The notes under the pieces were generated by a model that ran no database searches, was not told where the DNA came from, and worked only from the letters and a program-made list of their open reading frames with translations. This document shows, one piece after another, positions 9,596 through 19,020 of a stretch of DNA of 64,000 nucleotides (its first letter is position 1; the number at the start of each line of letters is the position of its first letter). The position numbers were made by a program, and so were the translations under genes. Source of the stretch: Bacillus amyloliquefaciens DSM 7 = ATCC 23350 (GTDB taxonomy: Bacteria > Bacillota > Bacilli > Bacillales > Bacillaceae); the NCBI RefSeq assembly GCF_000196735.1, contig NC_014551.1:3405001-3469000 (forward strand), written 5' to 3'.

Positions 9596-12097
9596 ATGTA
9601 TTCAGTACGATTTCAAAAAGCGGAAGAATCAAGCCGCTCAGCGGGAGCAAAAGGAATGAACCTGATTAAACTGACGAAAAACGGCCTGCCCGTTCCCGAC
9701 GGTTTTGTCATTCAGACGAACGCTCTGACACGTTTTATAGAAGACAACCGGCTTCAAGCAGCAGACGCACATATGGAGCGCGCCATTATGAACGGCACGT
9801 TTTCAAAAGAGCTCCGAGATGAGCTGGCCGCGTCATTTTATGAATTGAGAGAATCATACGCCTCTGTCGCCGTACGTTCCTCATCCGTGTCCGAAGATCT
9901 TGAAGGCGCTTCTTTCGCGGGCCAGTACGAAACCTATTTAAATATCAAAACAGAAGAAGAGTTTCTAGGAAAAGTGAAAGAATGCTGGGCTTCCTTCTTC
10001 TCGGCGCGGGTCAGCGGCTATAAAGAGAAAATGAACAACGATACCGCAGAGCCGTTAATGGGTGTTGTCGTGCAAGGGCTGATCAATTCTGAGGTTTCGG
10101 GGGTCATTTTCAGCCGCAACCCGGTCACACACGATGACGGAGAACTGATGATCAGCGCGAGCTACGGCCTCGGAGAAGCAATCGTTTCCGGCAGCGTGAC
10201 GCCCGACACATTTATCGTCAATAAAGGCACATTTCAGATTGACAAAGAAATCGGCTTAAAAGAAATATATATCGTTTCTCAAGAGGAAGGCGTGACGGAA
10301 AAAGAGACGTCCGCTGACATGAGAAACCGCTTCTGCCTTGATGATGAGAATATCAAAGAGCTTGCCATGCTGACGATCAAGACAGAAGAACTGTACGGTT
10401 ATCCCGTGGATCTTGAATTCGGATTTGCCGAAAATAAGCTGTATCTGCTTCAGGCCAGACCGATTACAACGATCGTGCAGGATCAGAAAGCGGCGGACGA
10501 AGAACGGGAATTTATCATGACGCCCCGGGATCAGAAAGATTTTTGGCTTAATATGGAGTCCAATATAGAAGGCCCCGTGAGCCCGTTATTCGCCTCGCTC
10601 ATTGTGCCGGCTTTAGAATACGGCCTCAAAGAGAGCACAAAGACATTCCCAGTAATGGGCATCGAAATCGAGCGTGTCAAGCTTCATCAAGGCCGTGTTT
10701 TTTCCAGACAGCATAAGACGGACGACAAGCTGCCCGCAGAACAGTTAGAAGCGCTATTTCCCATCTTGGCTGACCGCATGTACGATATTATTCAGGAAAC
10801 CTTTCTGCCTTTTTATCAAAAGCTGGACGAACTGGCGCATACAAACCATACACGGGAGACTGCCCTCGATGCGTTCCGAAACCTGCAAGACTTCTATTTG
10901 AAAGGATACGAAGAACATTTCAACATTGTCTTTCCGCAGGTTGCGTTAAACATGATGCTGGAATCGATGTACGGACAGATTGAGAAAGAAAACACCTCCC
11001 TCTTGTACGAAATGCTGGCGGGTGTCATGAATAAATCATTAGAAACAGACAGACAGCTTTGGCTGCTTTCCGGACAAGTAAAAGACAGTCCTGAGCTGCG
11101 GCGTGTTTTTACGGTTTCTCCTGCCGATGAGCTTCATCAGACGCTTCTGCAATCAAATGAAGGAAAGCGCTTTCTTGAACAAGTCGGTGAATTTTTACAG
11201 GAATACGGCTGGAGATCCGTGAAAAGCCACGACCTGCTCGAAGAAACATGGGCGGAAAATCCTTATTTCGCTTTGGCTAACATTCAGAACTATGTCCGGA
11301 ACGGCTACGATTTTGACAGTGAGTTTCATAAAACGATAGAAAAACGAAAACAGCTTTACGCCGCCTTCATGGAGAAAATCGAAGATGACGGCTTCCGGGA
11401 GAAGTTTGACCGCTATTATCAGTGGACGCTGTCTTCCTCCGTCATCAAAGATGATCACCATTTTTATATTGATGCGATGCTGGACGCCAAAGCGCGCCTT
11501 TGCCTCTTGAAAATCGGCGAGCTGCTTGAAAAACAAGGCGTGATCGATGACCGGGAGGATATGTGGTACTTATACAGCGATGAAGTCGAGAAAGCGCTGG
11601 CGTCGCCTGTTCCGATGCAGGAAAAAGCGGCTGAACGTAAACAGCTGTTCCAGCAATATCAGCTTCTTGAAGCGCCCGCTTATCTCGGCACTCCGACTCC
11701 AGAACAGCTGCAAGCGGCTGAGCAGATTACCGGTTCCATCACAGAAGATGAAAAAAACACTGAACATCATATATACGGACTTGCGGCTTCAAGCGGAATC
11801 GCAAGCGGCCCTGTGAAAGTCATTCGTGACGCAAGTGAATTTTCCCTTTTTTCATCAGGAGATGTGCTTGTCTGCAAAATGACGACACCGCTTTGGACCA
11901 GTCTGTTTCAAGACGCAAAAGCCGTCATTACGGACACGGGCGGCATCCTGTCACACGCGGCCATCATAGCTAGAGAATACGGGCTTCCCGCCGTTCTCGG
12001 CACTCGCGCCGCGACTGACAGGCTCAACGACGGAGATATCGTCTCGGTAGACGGCACAAACGGCAAGATTACGATTGTCAAACGCGCTTCATGCTAG
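9596..12097 (+). CDS. yvkC: Rifamycin phosphotransferase-like / PEP-synthase-like protein
   Basis: 833 residues with the three-part layout of rifampin phosphotransferases: an N-terminal PEP-synthase-type ATP-grasp region (GAKGMNLIKL; VAVRSSSVSEDLEGASFAGQ; SRNPVTHDD; DLEFGFAENKLYLLQARP) to about residue 300, a long helical central region, and a C-terminal swivelling His domain. The phosphocarrier His is about residue 787 in TDTGGILSHAAIIAREYG. This family transfers the beta-phosphate of ATP to rifamycin, giving AMP and phosphate. B. subtilis YvkC is the orthologue. The ATG follows AAAGGGGG at a normal distance. The palindrome over its promoter and the TetR and MFS genes downstream form a classic drug-responsive cassette. 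The natural substrate is not proven by sequence. Confidence 0.88.
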   Translation: MYSVRFQKAEESSRSAGAKGMNLIKLTKNGLPVPDGFVIQTNALTRFIEDNRLQAADAHMERAIMNGTFSKELRDELAASFYELRESYASVAVRSSSVSEDLEGASFAGQYETYLNIKTEEEFLGKVKECWASFFSARVSGYKEKMNNDTAEPLMGVVVQGLINSEVSGVIFSRNPVTHDDGELMISASYGLGEAIVSGSVTPDTFIVNKGTFQIDKEIGLKEIYIVSQEEGVTEKETSADMRNRFCLDDENIKELAMLTIKTEELYGYPVDLEFGFAENKLYLLQARPITTIVQDQKAADEEREFIMTPRDQKDFWLNMESNIEGPVSPLFASLIVPALEYGLKESTKTFPVMGIEIERVKLHQGRVFSRQHKTDDKLPAEQLEALFPILADRMYDIIQETFLPFYQKLDELAHTNHTRETALDAFRNLQDFYLKGYEEHFNIVFPQVALNMMLESMYGQIEKENTSLLYEMLAGVMNKSLETDRQLWLLSGQVKDSPELRRVFTVSPADELHQTLLQSNEGKRFLEQVGEFLQEYGWRSVKSHDLLEETWAENPYFALANIQNYVRNGYDFDSEFHKTIEKRKQLYAAFMEKIEDDGFREKFDRYYQWTLSSSVIKDDHHFYIDAMLDAKARLCLLKIGELLEKQGVIDDREDMWYLYSDEVEKALASPVPMQEKAAERKQLFQQYQLLEAPAYLGTPTPEQLQAAEQITGSITEDEKNTEHHIYGLAASSGIASGPVKVIRDASEFSLFSSGDVLVCKMTTPLWTSLFQDAKAVITDTGGILSHAAIIAREYGLPAVLGTRAATDRLNDGDIVSVDGTNGKITIVKRASC

Positions 12098-12165
12098 GTT
12101 TCCCTCTTTATTGACGGGCAGGGCGGGTGTATACTTGTCCTGCCAGTATTTTCGCGAGGTGAAAC

Positions 12166-12738
12166 ATGTTGAGAACGACGAACAAGAGAATTCTTGACGC
12201 TGCGATGAATCTTATTATCCAAAAAGGATACCGCGCCGCGACAACAAAGGAAATCGCAGAAAAAGCGAATGTAAGCGAAGCAACGATTTTCCGTAATTTT
12301 AAAAACAAACAAGGACTAATGAAAGCAATGATTGAGCAGCAGGCGCCCGCACCGGAAAACATGATCGCCAAGGCGGAAGGCGACCTGTATGAAGATCTTC
12401 TTCATTTCGCCACGGCCCTTTTGCAGCAATTGGAACAAAAAAAAGAGGTGTTCCGTATTTGCCTGCGCGAACCGGAACTATTCGAAGACGTCCTGCAGGA
12501 TATCATCGTATATCCGCAATCTGTGAAAAAGGATTTAATCGTTTACTTTAAGGAGCTGACCAAGAAAAACATCATAAGCCCCGGCAGTGAAGAAGCAAAT
12601 GCAGACGTCTTTATGACAATGGTCTTCGGTTATTTTATGCACCGTCTGCAGCTGGGGAAAAGGGTCATTACTCTTTCTGAGGAAACGATGCTGAAACACA
12701 GCACTGAGATTTTTATCAAAGGAATCGTCAGCCGGTAA
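12166..12738 (+). CDS. yvkB: TetR-family transcriptional regulator YvkB
   Basis: 190 residues. The N-terminal TetR helix-turn-helix is clear (RILDAAMNLIIQKGYRAATT, then EIAEKANVSEATIFRNFKNK) at residues 6-55, followed by an all-helical ligand-binding domain with no recognisable specificity. It lies between the yvkC enzyme and the yvkA exporter, so it probably represses this locus and is released by a small molecule. The best operator candidate is the 22-bp palindrome upstream of yvkC. Its own upstream region has a TATACT -10 and a separate GGCAGG/CCTGCC inverted repeat (about 12117-12145) that does not resemble the yvkC palindrome. Confidence 0.92.
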   Translation: MLRTTNKRILDAAMNLIIQKGYRAATTKEIAEKANVSEATIFRNFKNKQGLMKAMIEQQAPAPENMIAKAEGDLYEDLLHFATALLQQLEQKKEVFRICLREPELFEDVLQDIIVYPQSVKKDLIVYFKELTKKNIISPGSEEANADVFMTMVFGYFMHRLQLGKRVITLSEETMLKHSTEIFIKGIVSR

Positions 12739-12765
12739 TTTTTCCGGCTCCTAGGAGGATGAAGG

Positions 12766-14103
12766 ATGGGTTCAAAGAAAGAATGGGCGCTGATCGTTTC
12801 GCTTTTGCTGGGAGCCATACTCGTTCCCATCAATTCTACGATGATCGCAGTCGCCCTTTCATCCATTTCCCGCTCATTCAGCGAATCAATTGCCAGCATC
12901 ACATGGGTAGTGACGGTGTATTTAATCGTGATGGCCGTGACACAGCCCATTGCCGGCAAGCTCGGTGATATGTACGGGAACAAAAAAATGTATTTATGGG
13001 GCGTCGGCCTTTTTCTTATCGCATCATTGGGGTGCGCCCTCTCGCCAAGTCTTTTCTTATTGATTTTCTTCCGGGCGCTTCAGGCCGCCGGCGGCGCTTT
13101 GCTTACGCCAAACAGCATCGCCATCATCCGCCATGTCGTGTCTGAAAAACGGCTTCCGAAAGTATTCGGTTTTTTCGGCCTCGGTGCCGGACTGGGCGCG
13201 GCTCTCGGCCCGTTTATCGGCTCTCTTCTAATCGAGAGCTTCAGCTGGCATTCTATCTTTTGGGTCAACATTCCGTTTCTTGCGATCGCACTCGGGACGG
13301 CATTGATGATGTTTCCTAAATATAAAGAAGAAACTTCTGACGCGCCGCTTGATATCATCGGATCTGTTTTGCTTGCCGGAAGCATTGTATCTATTATTCT
13401 TCTGACGAAAAACGAAAGCTCTATGGGCTATTGGGTATACGCGCTGCTCATTCTTGTATTTGTTCCGTTATTTTTCAGGCGGGAGCTGCGCACGAAACAT
13501 CCGATTATTGATTTTGACCTGTTTAAAAGCTCGACATTTACAAGCGCCAATTTGTCGGTTCTGTTAAGCAATCTAATGATGTACGCCGTGCTATTGATTA
13601 TGCCGCTCTTTATGACCGGCCACTTCAGCATGAATACGTCGCACAGCGGCATGGCGCTGTCCGTCTTTTCGATTTTTATGTCCGCCAGCAACTGGGGCGG
13701 GGCTCAGCTGCATCATAAATGGGGCGCGCGAAGAATGATTTTTCTGTCCTTCATGCTGATGGCCGGAGCCAATCTCTTATTTCTGCTTTTGGTTTATTCC
13801 CATTCCGTCCCGTTCCTTATGGCATCGCTTATTGTCGGCGGCATCGCATCCGGTGCGGGGCTGACGAGCATGCAGGTGTCTTCTCTTGCGACGGTAGAAC
13901 CGGGCATGTCAGGCATCGCGTCCGGGATTTTTTCCACCTTCCGTTATTTCGGAAGCATTATTTCTTCAGCACTGATCGGGTTAATCTCCGGATTTCATAT
14001 TCTGTTTATCATATTGATCGGCGTTTCTGTGATCGGCATGTTCGTATCACTTGGAATTAAGTCCGGGGAAACCGTTCATACGAAAAAAAGCCATTCGGCG
14101 TAA
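12766..14103 (+). CDS. yvkA: MFS drug exporter YvkA
   Basis: 445 residues, many hydrophobic helices. Major-facilitator motif A is visible in the 2-3 loop (GKLGDMYGNKKMY), and the antiporter motif C in helix 5 (GLGAGLGAALGPFIGSLL), which marks proton-coupled drug efflux of the EmrB/QacA type. The ATG follows CTAGGAGGATGAAGG. It is 27 bp downstream of yvkB in the same direction and ends with its own terminator. Substrate unknown; context suggests export of the compound sensed by YvkB and modified by YvkC. Confidence 0.9.
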   Translation: MGSKKEWALIVSLLLGAILVPINSTMIAVALSSISRSFSESIASITWVVTVYLIVMAVTQPIAGKLGDMYGNKKMYLWGVGLFLIASLGCALSPSLFLLIFFRALQAAGGALLTPNSIAIIRHVVSEKRLPKVFGFFGLGAGLGAALGPFIGSLLIESFSWHSIFWVNIPFLAIALGTALMMFPKYKEETSDAPLDIIGSVLLAGSIVSIILLTKNESSMGYWVYALLILVFVPLFFRRELRTKHPIIDFDLFKSSTFTSANLSVLLSNLMMYAVLLIMPLFMTGHFSMNTSHSGMALSVFSIFMSASNWGGAQLHHKWGARRMIFLSFMLMAGANLLFLLLVYSHSVPFLMASLIVGGIASGAGLTSMQVSSLATVEPGMSGIASGIFSTFRYFGSIISSALIGLISGFHILFIILIGVSVIGMFVSLGIKSGETVHTKKSHSA

Positions 14104-14107
14104 ACGA

Positions 14108-14144
14108 AAAAGGTTCCGTAAGCATCTGCTTTCCGGAACCTTTT
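14108..14144 (+). terminator. Terminator of yvkA
   Basis: Stem AAAAGGTTCCG / CGGAACCTTTT with a 15-nt loop, starting 4 nt after the yvkA stop. Confidence 0.88.
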
Positions 14145-14264
14145 CTAGTTTTTCTTCTTCATTTTCTCTTTCAAAGTGTCACCGCACTCCCCCGATGCAT
14201 AGAGTATCGCAACGCCGTTTGCTCTATGAGAATCTTTTCGTTAAAAGAGAAAAGGGGAATGTAA

Positions 14265-15547
14265 ATGGCTAAGAGTTCAGACCAAGTTAGGCCGCTGGCG
14301 CCGTCTCTTACAGTCAGCGCCGTTCAAAACAGCACAGAAGGAACAGCGTCAGATCTCGTTCTTACCTATTCGCCGAATTCCGTGCTTTCGTTAGGCGGAG
14401 TCGTATTCCGGCTGCCTGAAGGGTTTACCGCAACGACGAATGACACCATCAACAACAATAATTTAACTTCTTCACAAATATCAGAAGGCGGCAGAAAAGT
14501 CACGTTGCCATTGACGCTCGATCTTCTCGGACTTGCCCAGTTCACGCTTGTGCTGACAAACAAAACACTCCCGGCGGCAGGCACGTATACCTTTTCCGCA
14601 GAAAATACGGTGCTGATCATCGGTTCTCTGCTGCCGGCCTCCGCTGATCTCACTGTGAATCCGGCAGCTTTTGCTTATGTGACCAACTATTTGAGCAACC
14701 ATGTCGGCGCTATCAACAGAATCACCGGCACGGTTTCCAGTGTCATTCCGGTTGAGGCTGCGCCGCTTGGCATCACAATAAGCCCGACGGCAGATTTTTG
14801 TACGTGTGTAATTCGGGAGAAAACAGCGTATCCGTTATCTCAACCGAGACAAGCAGCGAGGTCAAGAGAATTCCGACAGGCGCGTCTCCTTATAAAATCG
14901 CAGCTTCGCCAAACGGAAACTTTATATACGTCACCAACCAGCAAAGCAGCAATGTTTATGTGATTAACACACAAACCAATACCGTCATCTCAGTCATTCC
15001 CGTCGGCCTTCTGCCGACAGGCATCGCCGTATCGCCGAACGGACAGCTTGTATATGTGCTGAATACCAATACCAACACCGTTTCCATCATCCGCACGGCA
15101 GACAATACAGTGACGGCAACCATTATTCTGCCGTACAGTTCTCCTTCCGATCTCGTCTTTTCGCCGGACGGAAGCAAGGCTTATATTACAAACCTTAACA
15201 GCAACAATCTCTCCATTATTGATACCGGCACAAACACCATCATTGCTACCGTCAACACGGAGCTGAATCCGCTCGGTGTCACGATAACGCCTGACGGAGC
15301 GAAAGTGTATATTTTAAATTCAAGCAGCGGCACCGTATCTGTGCTCAATACAGCTGCAAACACGATCACAGCGATTATTCCTGTCGGTCAGTATCCGTAC
15401 GGCGCCAAACCGGATACTGACGGAACACGTATCTTCGTCACGAACTTTTTCAGCAATCTGATTTCCGTCATTGACACGGCGTCCGATACCGTCGTCGGCA
15501 CCATTACCTCAGAATTGTATCCGGCTGACATTGTAATCCGGCCGTAA
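14265..15547 (+). pseudogene. YVTN beta-propeller repeat protein, frameshifted
   Basis: The 5' part (14265 to about 14797) encodes a start with good ribosome site (AAAAGGGGAATGTAA-ATG), a beta-rich N-terminal domain of about 130 residues, then the first propeller blade (AFAYVTNYLSNHVGAINRIT, GITISPTADF). At the T5 run 14795-14799 the blade pattern jumps to another frame and continues to 15547 with YVCNSGENSVSVIST and five more blades (FIYVTNQQSSNVYVINTQTN; AYITNLNSNNLSIIDTGTNT). Adding one T would restore a single 427-residue protein. The continuing frame also has a TTG at 14798 but no ribosome site. No signal peptide or anchor is seen. YVTN propellers are often surface or secreted proteins; function unknown. 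I do not recall this gene next to minJ in B. subtilis 168, so it is an accessory insertion. It may be a true pseudogene, a phase-variable gene or a sequencing error. Confidence 0.8.
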
Positions 15548-15591
15548 AAAAAGCCCGGCCGCCGTGTTTCTAACGGCACCGGGCTTTTTTT
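15546..15591. terminator. Bidirectional terminator, YVTN gene / minJ
   Basis: AAAAAAAGCCCGG pairs with CCGGGCTTTTTT, with an inner GCCGT/ACGGC stem, between two convergent genes. Confidence 0.9.
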
Positions 15592-16780
15592 ATAATGCTG
15601 TCATTTCTTCTTGCTCATGTTCATCCTGCACGAATAAAATACCTAATTCATGATGTTCGCCTTCATAGGACGCGCGCTGATCAAACCGGATCTCACCGTT
15701 CAGGCCGATGATCTCCATTTTTACAAATGCGCGATTTTTTTGAAGTGCTTCATAAAAATCCGATACATGCTTCACGGGTATGCCGTTTACTTTCGTAATA
15801 ATCTCACCGATCTTCAGATTAAGATCTTCCGCGGGCGTATTCGGAATGATACCGAGCACCATTAAGCCCTGATCCCGCTTAGAGAAATAAAACGGAGCCG
15901 CATTATCGTTCAACCGCTGTCTCAATGATAAAAACAAGCGTCCGAGCACCGCGATACAAACGGCAGCACCGGCAAGCGGAGTCCACCAAAGGGCCGCTGC
16001 CCCGAACGCGGTAACGATCATTCCGAGATACATGACACGTTTCGCCGTTATCCTTATGCTGACCTCCGGAAGGGATCCCTGCACACGCTGTCCGAAGCCC
16101 GCGATATAAGGAATCCAGATCAAATGGAAAGAGCCGCCCGGCACGGTAAAGACAGGCCACCAAGAAAGGTGTGTTTCAAGCCCGCTGCCCGGCACCAATA
16201 AGAAAAGCGGAAGCAGCCATGCGCGATTCGCCAATTGACGGCCGATGGGCAGGCCTCTGCTGCTGACGACAAGCGCCGGAGATGTTTTTTCATGCGCTGA
16301 ACGGTAAGCAGCCGCTCCCTCTGTGATGATCAAAAGGCCCATGAACACGGCCGCCGATGCCCAATTCACGCCGAATGCCTGCGGAAACCGATCCGCAAAC
16401 GGCAATGTGTGGGTATATTGAAGGACAAACACAATGAACATACCGGCGCTGACAATATAAGCTGATGACAGCCAATTCATACGGAACGTCAGCGAAGCCA
16501 AAGCCGTCACGGCCGCAATGATGCCGAGAAGACCGAATGGAATCGAAATTCCCAGTCCAAAAAATAATATGGAGAGAAGAATCCCCGGTATAAGCCCTTT
16601 TATGTATGTAAAGATAAGCTCGTCATACATATCTGCGATTTTTGTATGAAACGTATGGCGTTCACGTTTAATCCGCAAATATCCGCATGCGAGACTTATG
16701 ATGATAAAAAACCAAAACATCGGGTGCAAAAAAAACAGACCGATACTTTTCAGAAGTTCAATTCCCCATTGAACAGACAC
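15590..16780 (-). CDS. minJ: MinJ, topological determinant of cell division
   Basis: Polytopic membrane protein with a C-terminal PDZ domain that bridges DivIVA and MinD at division sites and poles. With the GTG at 16780 (GAGGCG ribosome site 9 nt upstream) it has 396 residues and begins SVQWGIELLKSIGLFFLHP. About eight hydrophobic helices cover residues 1-290. The PDZ domain is at the end (GLMVLGIIPNTPAEDLNLKI, GEIITKVNGIPVKHVSDFYE). An earlier in-frame GTG at 16789 is too close to the ribosome site. MinJ is also needed for normal swarming; its neighbour swrA is a swarming regulator. Confidence 0.95.
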   Translation of the reverse strand: MSVQWGIELLKSIGLFFLHPMFWFFIIISLACGYLRIKRERHTFHTKIADMYDELIFTYIKGLIPGILLSILFFGLGISIPFGLLGIIAAVTALASLTFRMNWLSSAYIVSAGMFIVFVLQYTHTLPFADRFPQAFGVNWASAAVFMGLLIITEGAAAYRSAHEKTSPALVVSSRGLPIGRQLANRAWLLPLFLLVPGSGLETHLSWWPVFTVPGGSFHLIWIPYIAGFGQRVQGSLPEVSIRITAKRVMYLGMIVTAFGAAALWWTPLAGAAVCIAVLGRLFLSLRQRLNDNAAPFYFSKRDQGLMVLGIIPNTPAEDLNLKIGEIITKVNGIPVKHVSDFYEALQKNRAFVKMEIIGLNGEIRFDQRASYEGEHHELGILFVQDEHEQEEMTAL

Positions 16781-16854
16781 TGCTTTCACCGCCTCAAGCC
16801 AAACATTTTAATTCTATTCTACCAAATAATCATTGGCTTGAATATCTCAAACGT

Positions 16855-17208
16855 CTATCTCTCTTCCGTCATCCACAGTGTTACATTTGAGAGAGAGAAA
16901 TCTTTCAGATAGTGGTCGACCTCCACCTCGATCACGCCGCTGATCAGAAGCATGGACCGCTTAATATCCGTCAGATTGATTCCTAAACGTTTATGGTTTT
17001 TCATTAAGTAAGTGAAATAATGCTTTGCACACTCTTCATTGATTTCGTGAACACTTTCAACATTTGTGTAATTGACCAGGTATCTGCTGAACAGCATGAG
17101 AAGACTTAGTGCTTTTGTTGATGAAAATGTGACGTCTTTTGTTCTGTCTTTTAGTTGTTCCACTAATTCATAATATTTTTTTTCACGCACAATACTTGCC
17201 CTCTTCAA
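16855..17208 (-). CDS. swrA: SwrA, master activator of flagellar genes and swarming
   Basis: 117 residues, starting KRASIVREKKYYELVEQ and ending SNVTLWMTEER, a full-length SwrA. It acts with DegU to raise fla/che operon transcription. The start is a TTG at 17208 preceded by GGGGG at 7 nt. Codons 8-11 (GTG CGT GAA AAA AAA TAT region) contain a run of eight A residues (17176-17183), the tract in which domesticated strain 168 has nine and is frameshifted. Here the frame is intact, so this strain encodes functional SwrA and should swarm if the other parts work. A SigA-like promoter lies about 130 nt upstream. Confidence 0.96.
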   Translation of the reverse strand: MKRASIVREKKYYELVEQLKDRTKDVTFSSTKALSLLMLFSRYLVNYTNVESVHEINEECAKHYFTYLMKNHKRLGINLTDIKRSMLLISGVIEVEVDHYLKDFSLSNVTLWMTEER

Positions 17209-17344
17209 TTGTGAACCCCCATTTTTTTATCCAGATAAGCACGGGTGATTACAGCTGCCGTGCTGAAGCGCCGCAAACACTTCTGCTTTCAATACTGAAA
17301 TGCAGCTGCCAGACTAAAACTGTTCTCTATTAGAACCTTCTTTT

Positions 17345-17373
17345 ATTGTAAGAACTAAAACTGACTGAGGCAA
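17345..17373 (-). promoter_or_regulatory. SigA-type promoter of swrA
   Basis: Minus strand: TTGCCT, 17-nt spacer, TACAAT. It predicts a leader of about 130 nt before the TTG start. Confidence 0.6.
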
Positions 17374-17552
17374 CTTTCAAAAGTTTCATTTTGAATACAT
17401 ATTAACTCGGCATAAAGTCTCTCTTCCCTATAAATATCGGGTAATGTTTGTCCTTTATAAATGTTTAAATGTGAAAATTTTTTAAATATCTTGTCAAAAA
17501 CGTCATAATTATATATCTTTCGATTCATTTTTGACGAAGGACAAAAGAAACA

Positions 17553-17573
17553 GGAGGCGAAAAAAACGCCTCC
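17553..17573 (-). terminator. Terminator of ctpB
   Basis: GGAGGCG / CGCCTCC hairpin with a T7 loop, 8 nt after the ctpB stop, followed by a T-rich stretch on the minus strand. Confidence 0.75.
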
Positions 17574-17580
17574 TTTTCAT

Positions 17581-18981
17581 TTATTTTACAAATAATGATT
17601 TTAACGCCATTTGCAGCTGTAAATCATTTTTTTCGTCAGATTTCTTCTCGTTCATCAGCTGATTCATTTTTTCCGCTGTTTTTTTATCAATGACAGCTGT
17701 TTTATCAAGCTTGTTCCGGTCTTGAAACGCCAGAACGGCTTTTTTCATTGTTTTGCTGAAATAGCCGTCCGCCCTGCCCGGGTCGAAGCCCAAGCCTTTC
17801 AGCAGGATTTGGGCGTGTTTGACATCCGCACTGTTCATATCAGGCTGAAGCGGCTGTTTCAGCTGAAGCGGCCCCGCTGCAAAATAATCCGGCTGGCTCA
17901 CGGCGATTGTCGGGGTAATGCCTTTTTTGTGAATCCAATTGCCTTTCGGTGTGAGCCATTTGTACAGCGTCAATTTAATGTTGCTGCCGTCTCCCATAGG
18001 TACGGCCTGCTGAACCGTTCCTTTACCGAAGGAGGTATCACCGACAACGTCATAATGTCCCGCCTCTTTCAATGCGCCCGCAAGAATTTCCGAAGCGGAG
18101 GCGCTTCCTTTATCTGTGATGACATTGATAGGATACGGCTTTTTATGTTTTAAGGTTGAGAAATATTGTTTTTTATTCCCGTTACGTTCCGCGATTTGAA
18201 TATACGGCATGTCTTTTGTGACGAAATGCTTTAAAATTTGTTCGACGCTTTGAAGGTATCCGCCGGGATTTCCCCTTACGTCAAGAACGAGCCCGTCAAT
18301 CCCTTGTTTCTCAAGCTTTTTCAGCGCCGCTGCGAAGTCCTGAGCGGTATGCTCGGAAAATGTGGATATGCCGATATAGCCGACATGATGCCCGCCTGAT
18401 TCTTTGCGGGAAGCAAATACGGTTTCCAGCGGAATTTCCGCTCTTTTAATCCGGAATGACAGCTGTTTTTCAGTGCCCGGACGCTGTATTTTAATAGAAA
18501 CTTTCGATCCTTTTTTCCCCCTGATTTTCAGCACGGCTTCGTTTAAATCTTTCCCGTTCATTGACTCGCCGTTTATACTGATGATTTCATCATTCGGCTT
18601 GAGGCCTGCTTTTTCAGCCGGAGATTGCTTAAACGGTGAAACGATAATGATTTTATTATCTTCCATACCGACTTCAGCGCCGATACCTTCAAAAGAAGAA
18701 TCAAGAGAATCGGAAAACTGCTTGGCGGTCTGCTTGTCCATATAAACGGAATAAGGGTCGTTTAATGTAGACAGCATCCCCTGAATCGCTCCTTCAAGAA
18801 GCTTTTCTTTATCTACATTTTCTACGTATTCGTTCGAGATCAGCTCATATGCTTTTTCGATTTTTTCCATTGCCTGGCTTCTTTCTGCTTCTGATGAATT
18901 CGGCTGTGCCGCCCCGGCAATATGGGCGCCGCCGCACATGATGCTGACGGCCGCTATCGCTGTGATAATTTTCTGTTTCAT
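17581..18981 (-). CDS. ctpB: CtpB, carboxy-terminal processing serine protease
   Basis: 466 residues: signal peptide (KQKIITAIAAVSIMCGGAHI, cleavage near AGA-AQP), PDZ domain about 95-175 (EGIGAEVGMEDNKIIIVSP, GLKPNDEIISINGESM), the S41 peptidase core with the catalytic Ser in GSASASEILAGAL and the general base Lys in SFGKGTVQQ, and a C-terminal peptidoglycan-binding-like domain (KHAQILLKGLGFDPGRADGYF). In B. subtilis CtpB is secreted into the intermembrane space of the sporangium and cleaves SpoIVFA to trigger pro-SigK processing. A strong AGGAGG site precedes the ATG, and a SigG-like promoter lies upstream. Confidence 0.96.
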   Translation of the reverse strand: MKQKIITAIAAVSIMCGGAHIAGAAQPNSSEAERSQAMEKIEKAYELISNEYVENVDKEKLLEGAIQGMLSTLNDPYSVYMDKQTAKQFSDSLDSSFEGIGAEVGMEDNKIIIVSPFKQSPAEKAGLKPNDEIISINGESMNGKDLNEAVLKIRGKKGSKVSIKIQRPGTEKQLSFRIKRAEIPLETVFASRKESGGHHVGYIGISTFSEHTAQDFAAALKKLEKQGIDGLVLDVRGNPGGYLQSVEQILKHFVTKDMPYIQIAERNGNKKQYFSTLKHKKPYPINVITDKGSASASEILAGALKEAGHYDVVGDTSFGKGTVQQAVPMGDGSNIKLTLYKWLTPKGNWIHKKGITPTIAVSQPDYFAAGPLQLKQPLQPDMNSADVKHAQILLKGLGFDPGRADGYFSKTMKKAVLAFQDRNKLDKTAVIDKKTAEKMNQLMNEKKSDEKNDLQLQMALKSLFVK

Positions 18982-19020
18982 CGTTTACCTCCTCTTAGTC
19001 CTTTTACGAAAACCTGGAGA

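Larger units (their letters stand above)
17209..17580 (-). other. swrA upstream region (no gene)
   Basis: This 372-bp gap holds no credible ORF. It contains the swrA promoter (17345-17373), a short GTTCT/AGAAC inverted repeat in the leader (17322-17336), a CCCGATAT SigD-like -10 (17434-17441, minus strand) without a properly spaced TAAA, and the ctpB terminator near its right end. Confidence 0.6.

Noticed and set aside
11195-11770. Minus-strand frames inside yvkC
   Set aside because: They lack ribosome sites and protein-like composition and are antisense to a complete, motif-bearing enzyme gene.
12117-12145. GGCAGG/CCTGCC inverted repeat before yvkB as a second copy of the yvkC operator
   Set aside because: It shares no sequence with the 22-bp palindrome; it may be an unrelated hairpin.
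17434-17441. SigD promoter for swrA (CCCGATAT)
   Set aside because: The nearest TAAA is only 12 nt upstream of the -10, too short for a SigD promoter.
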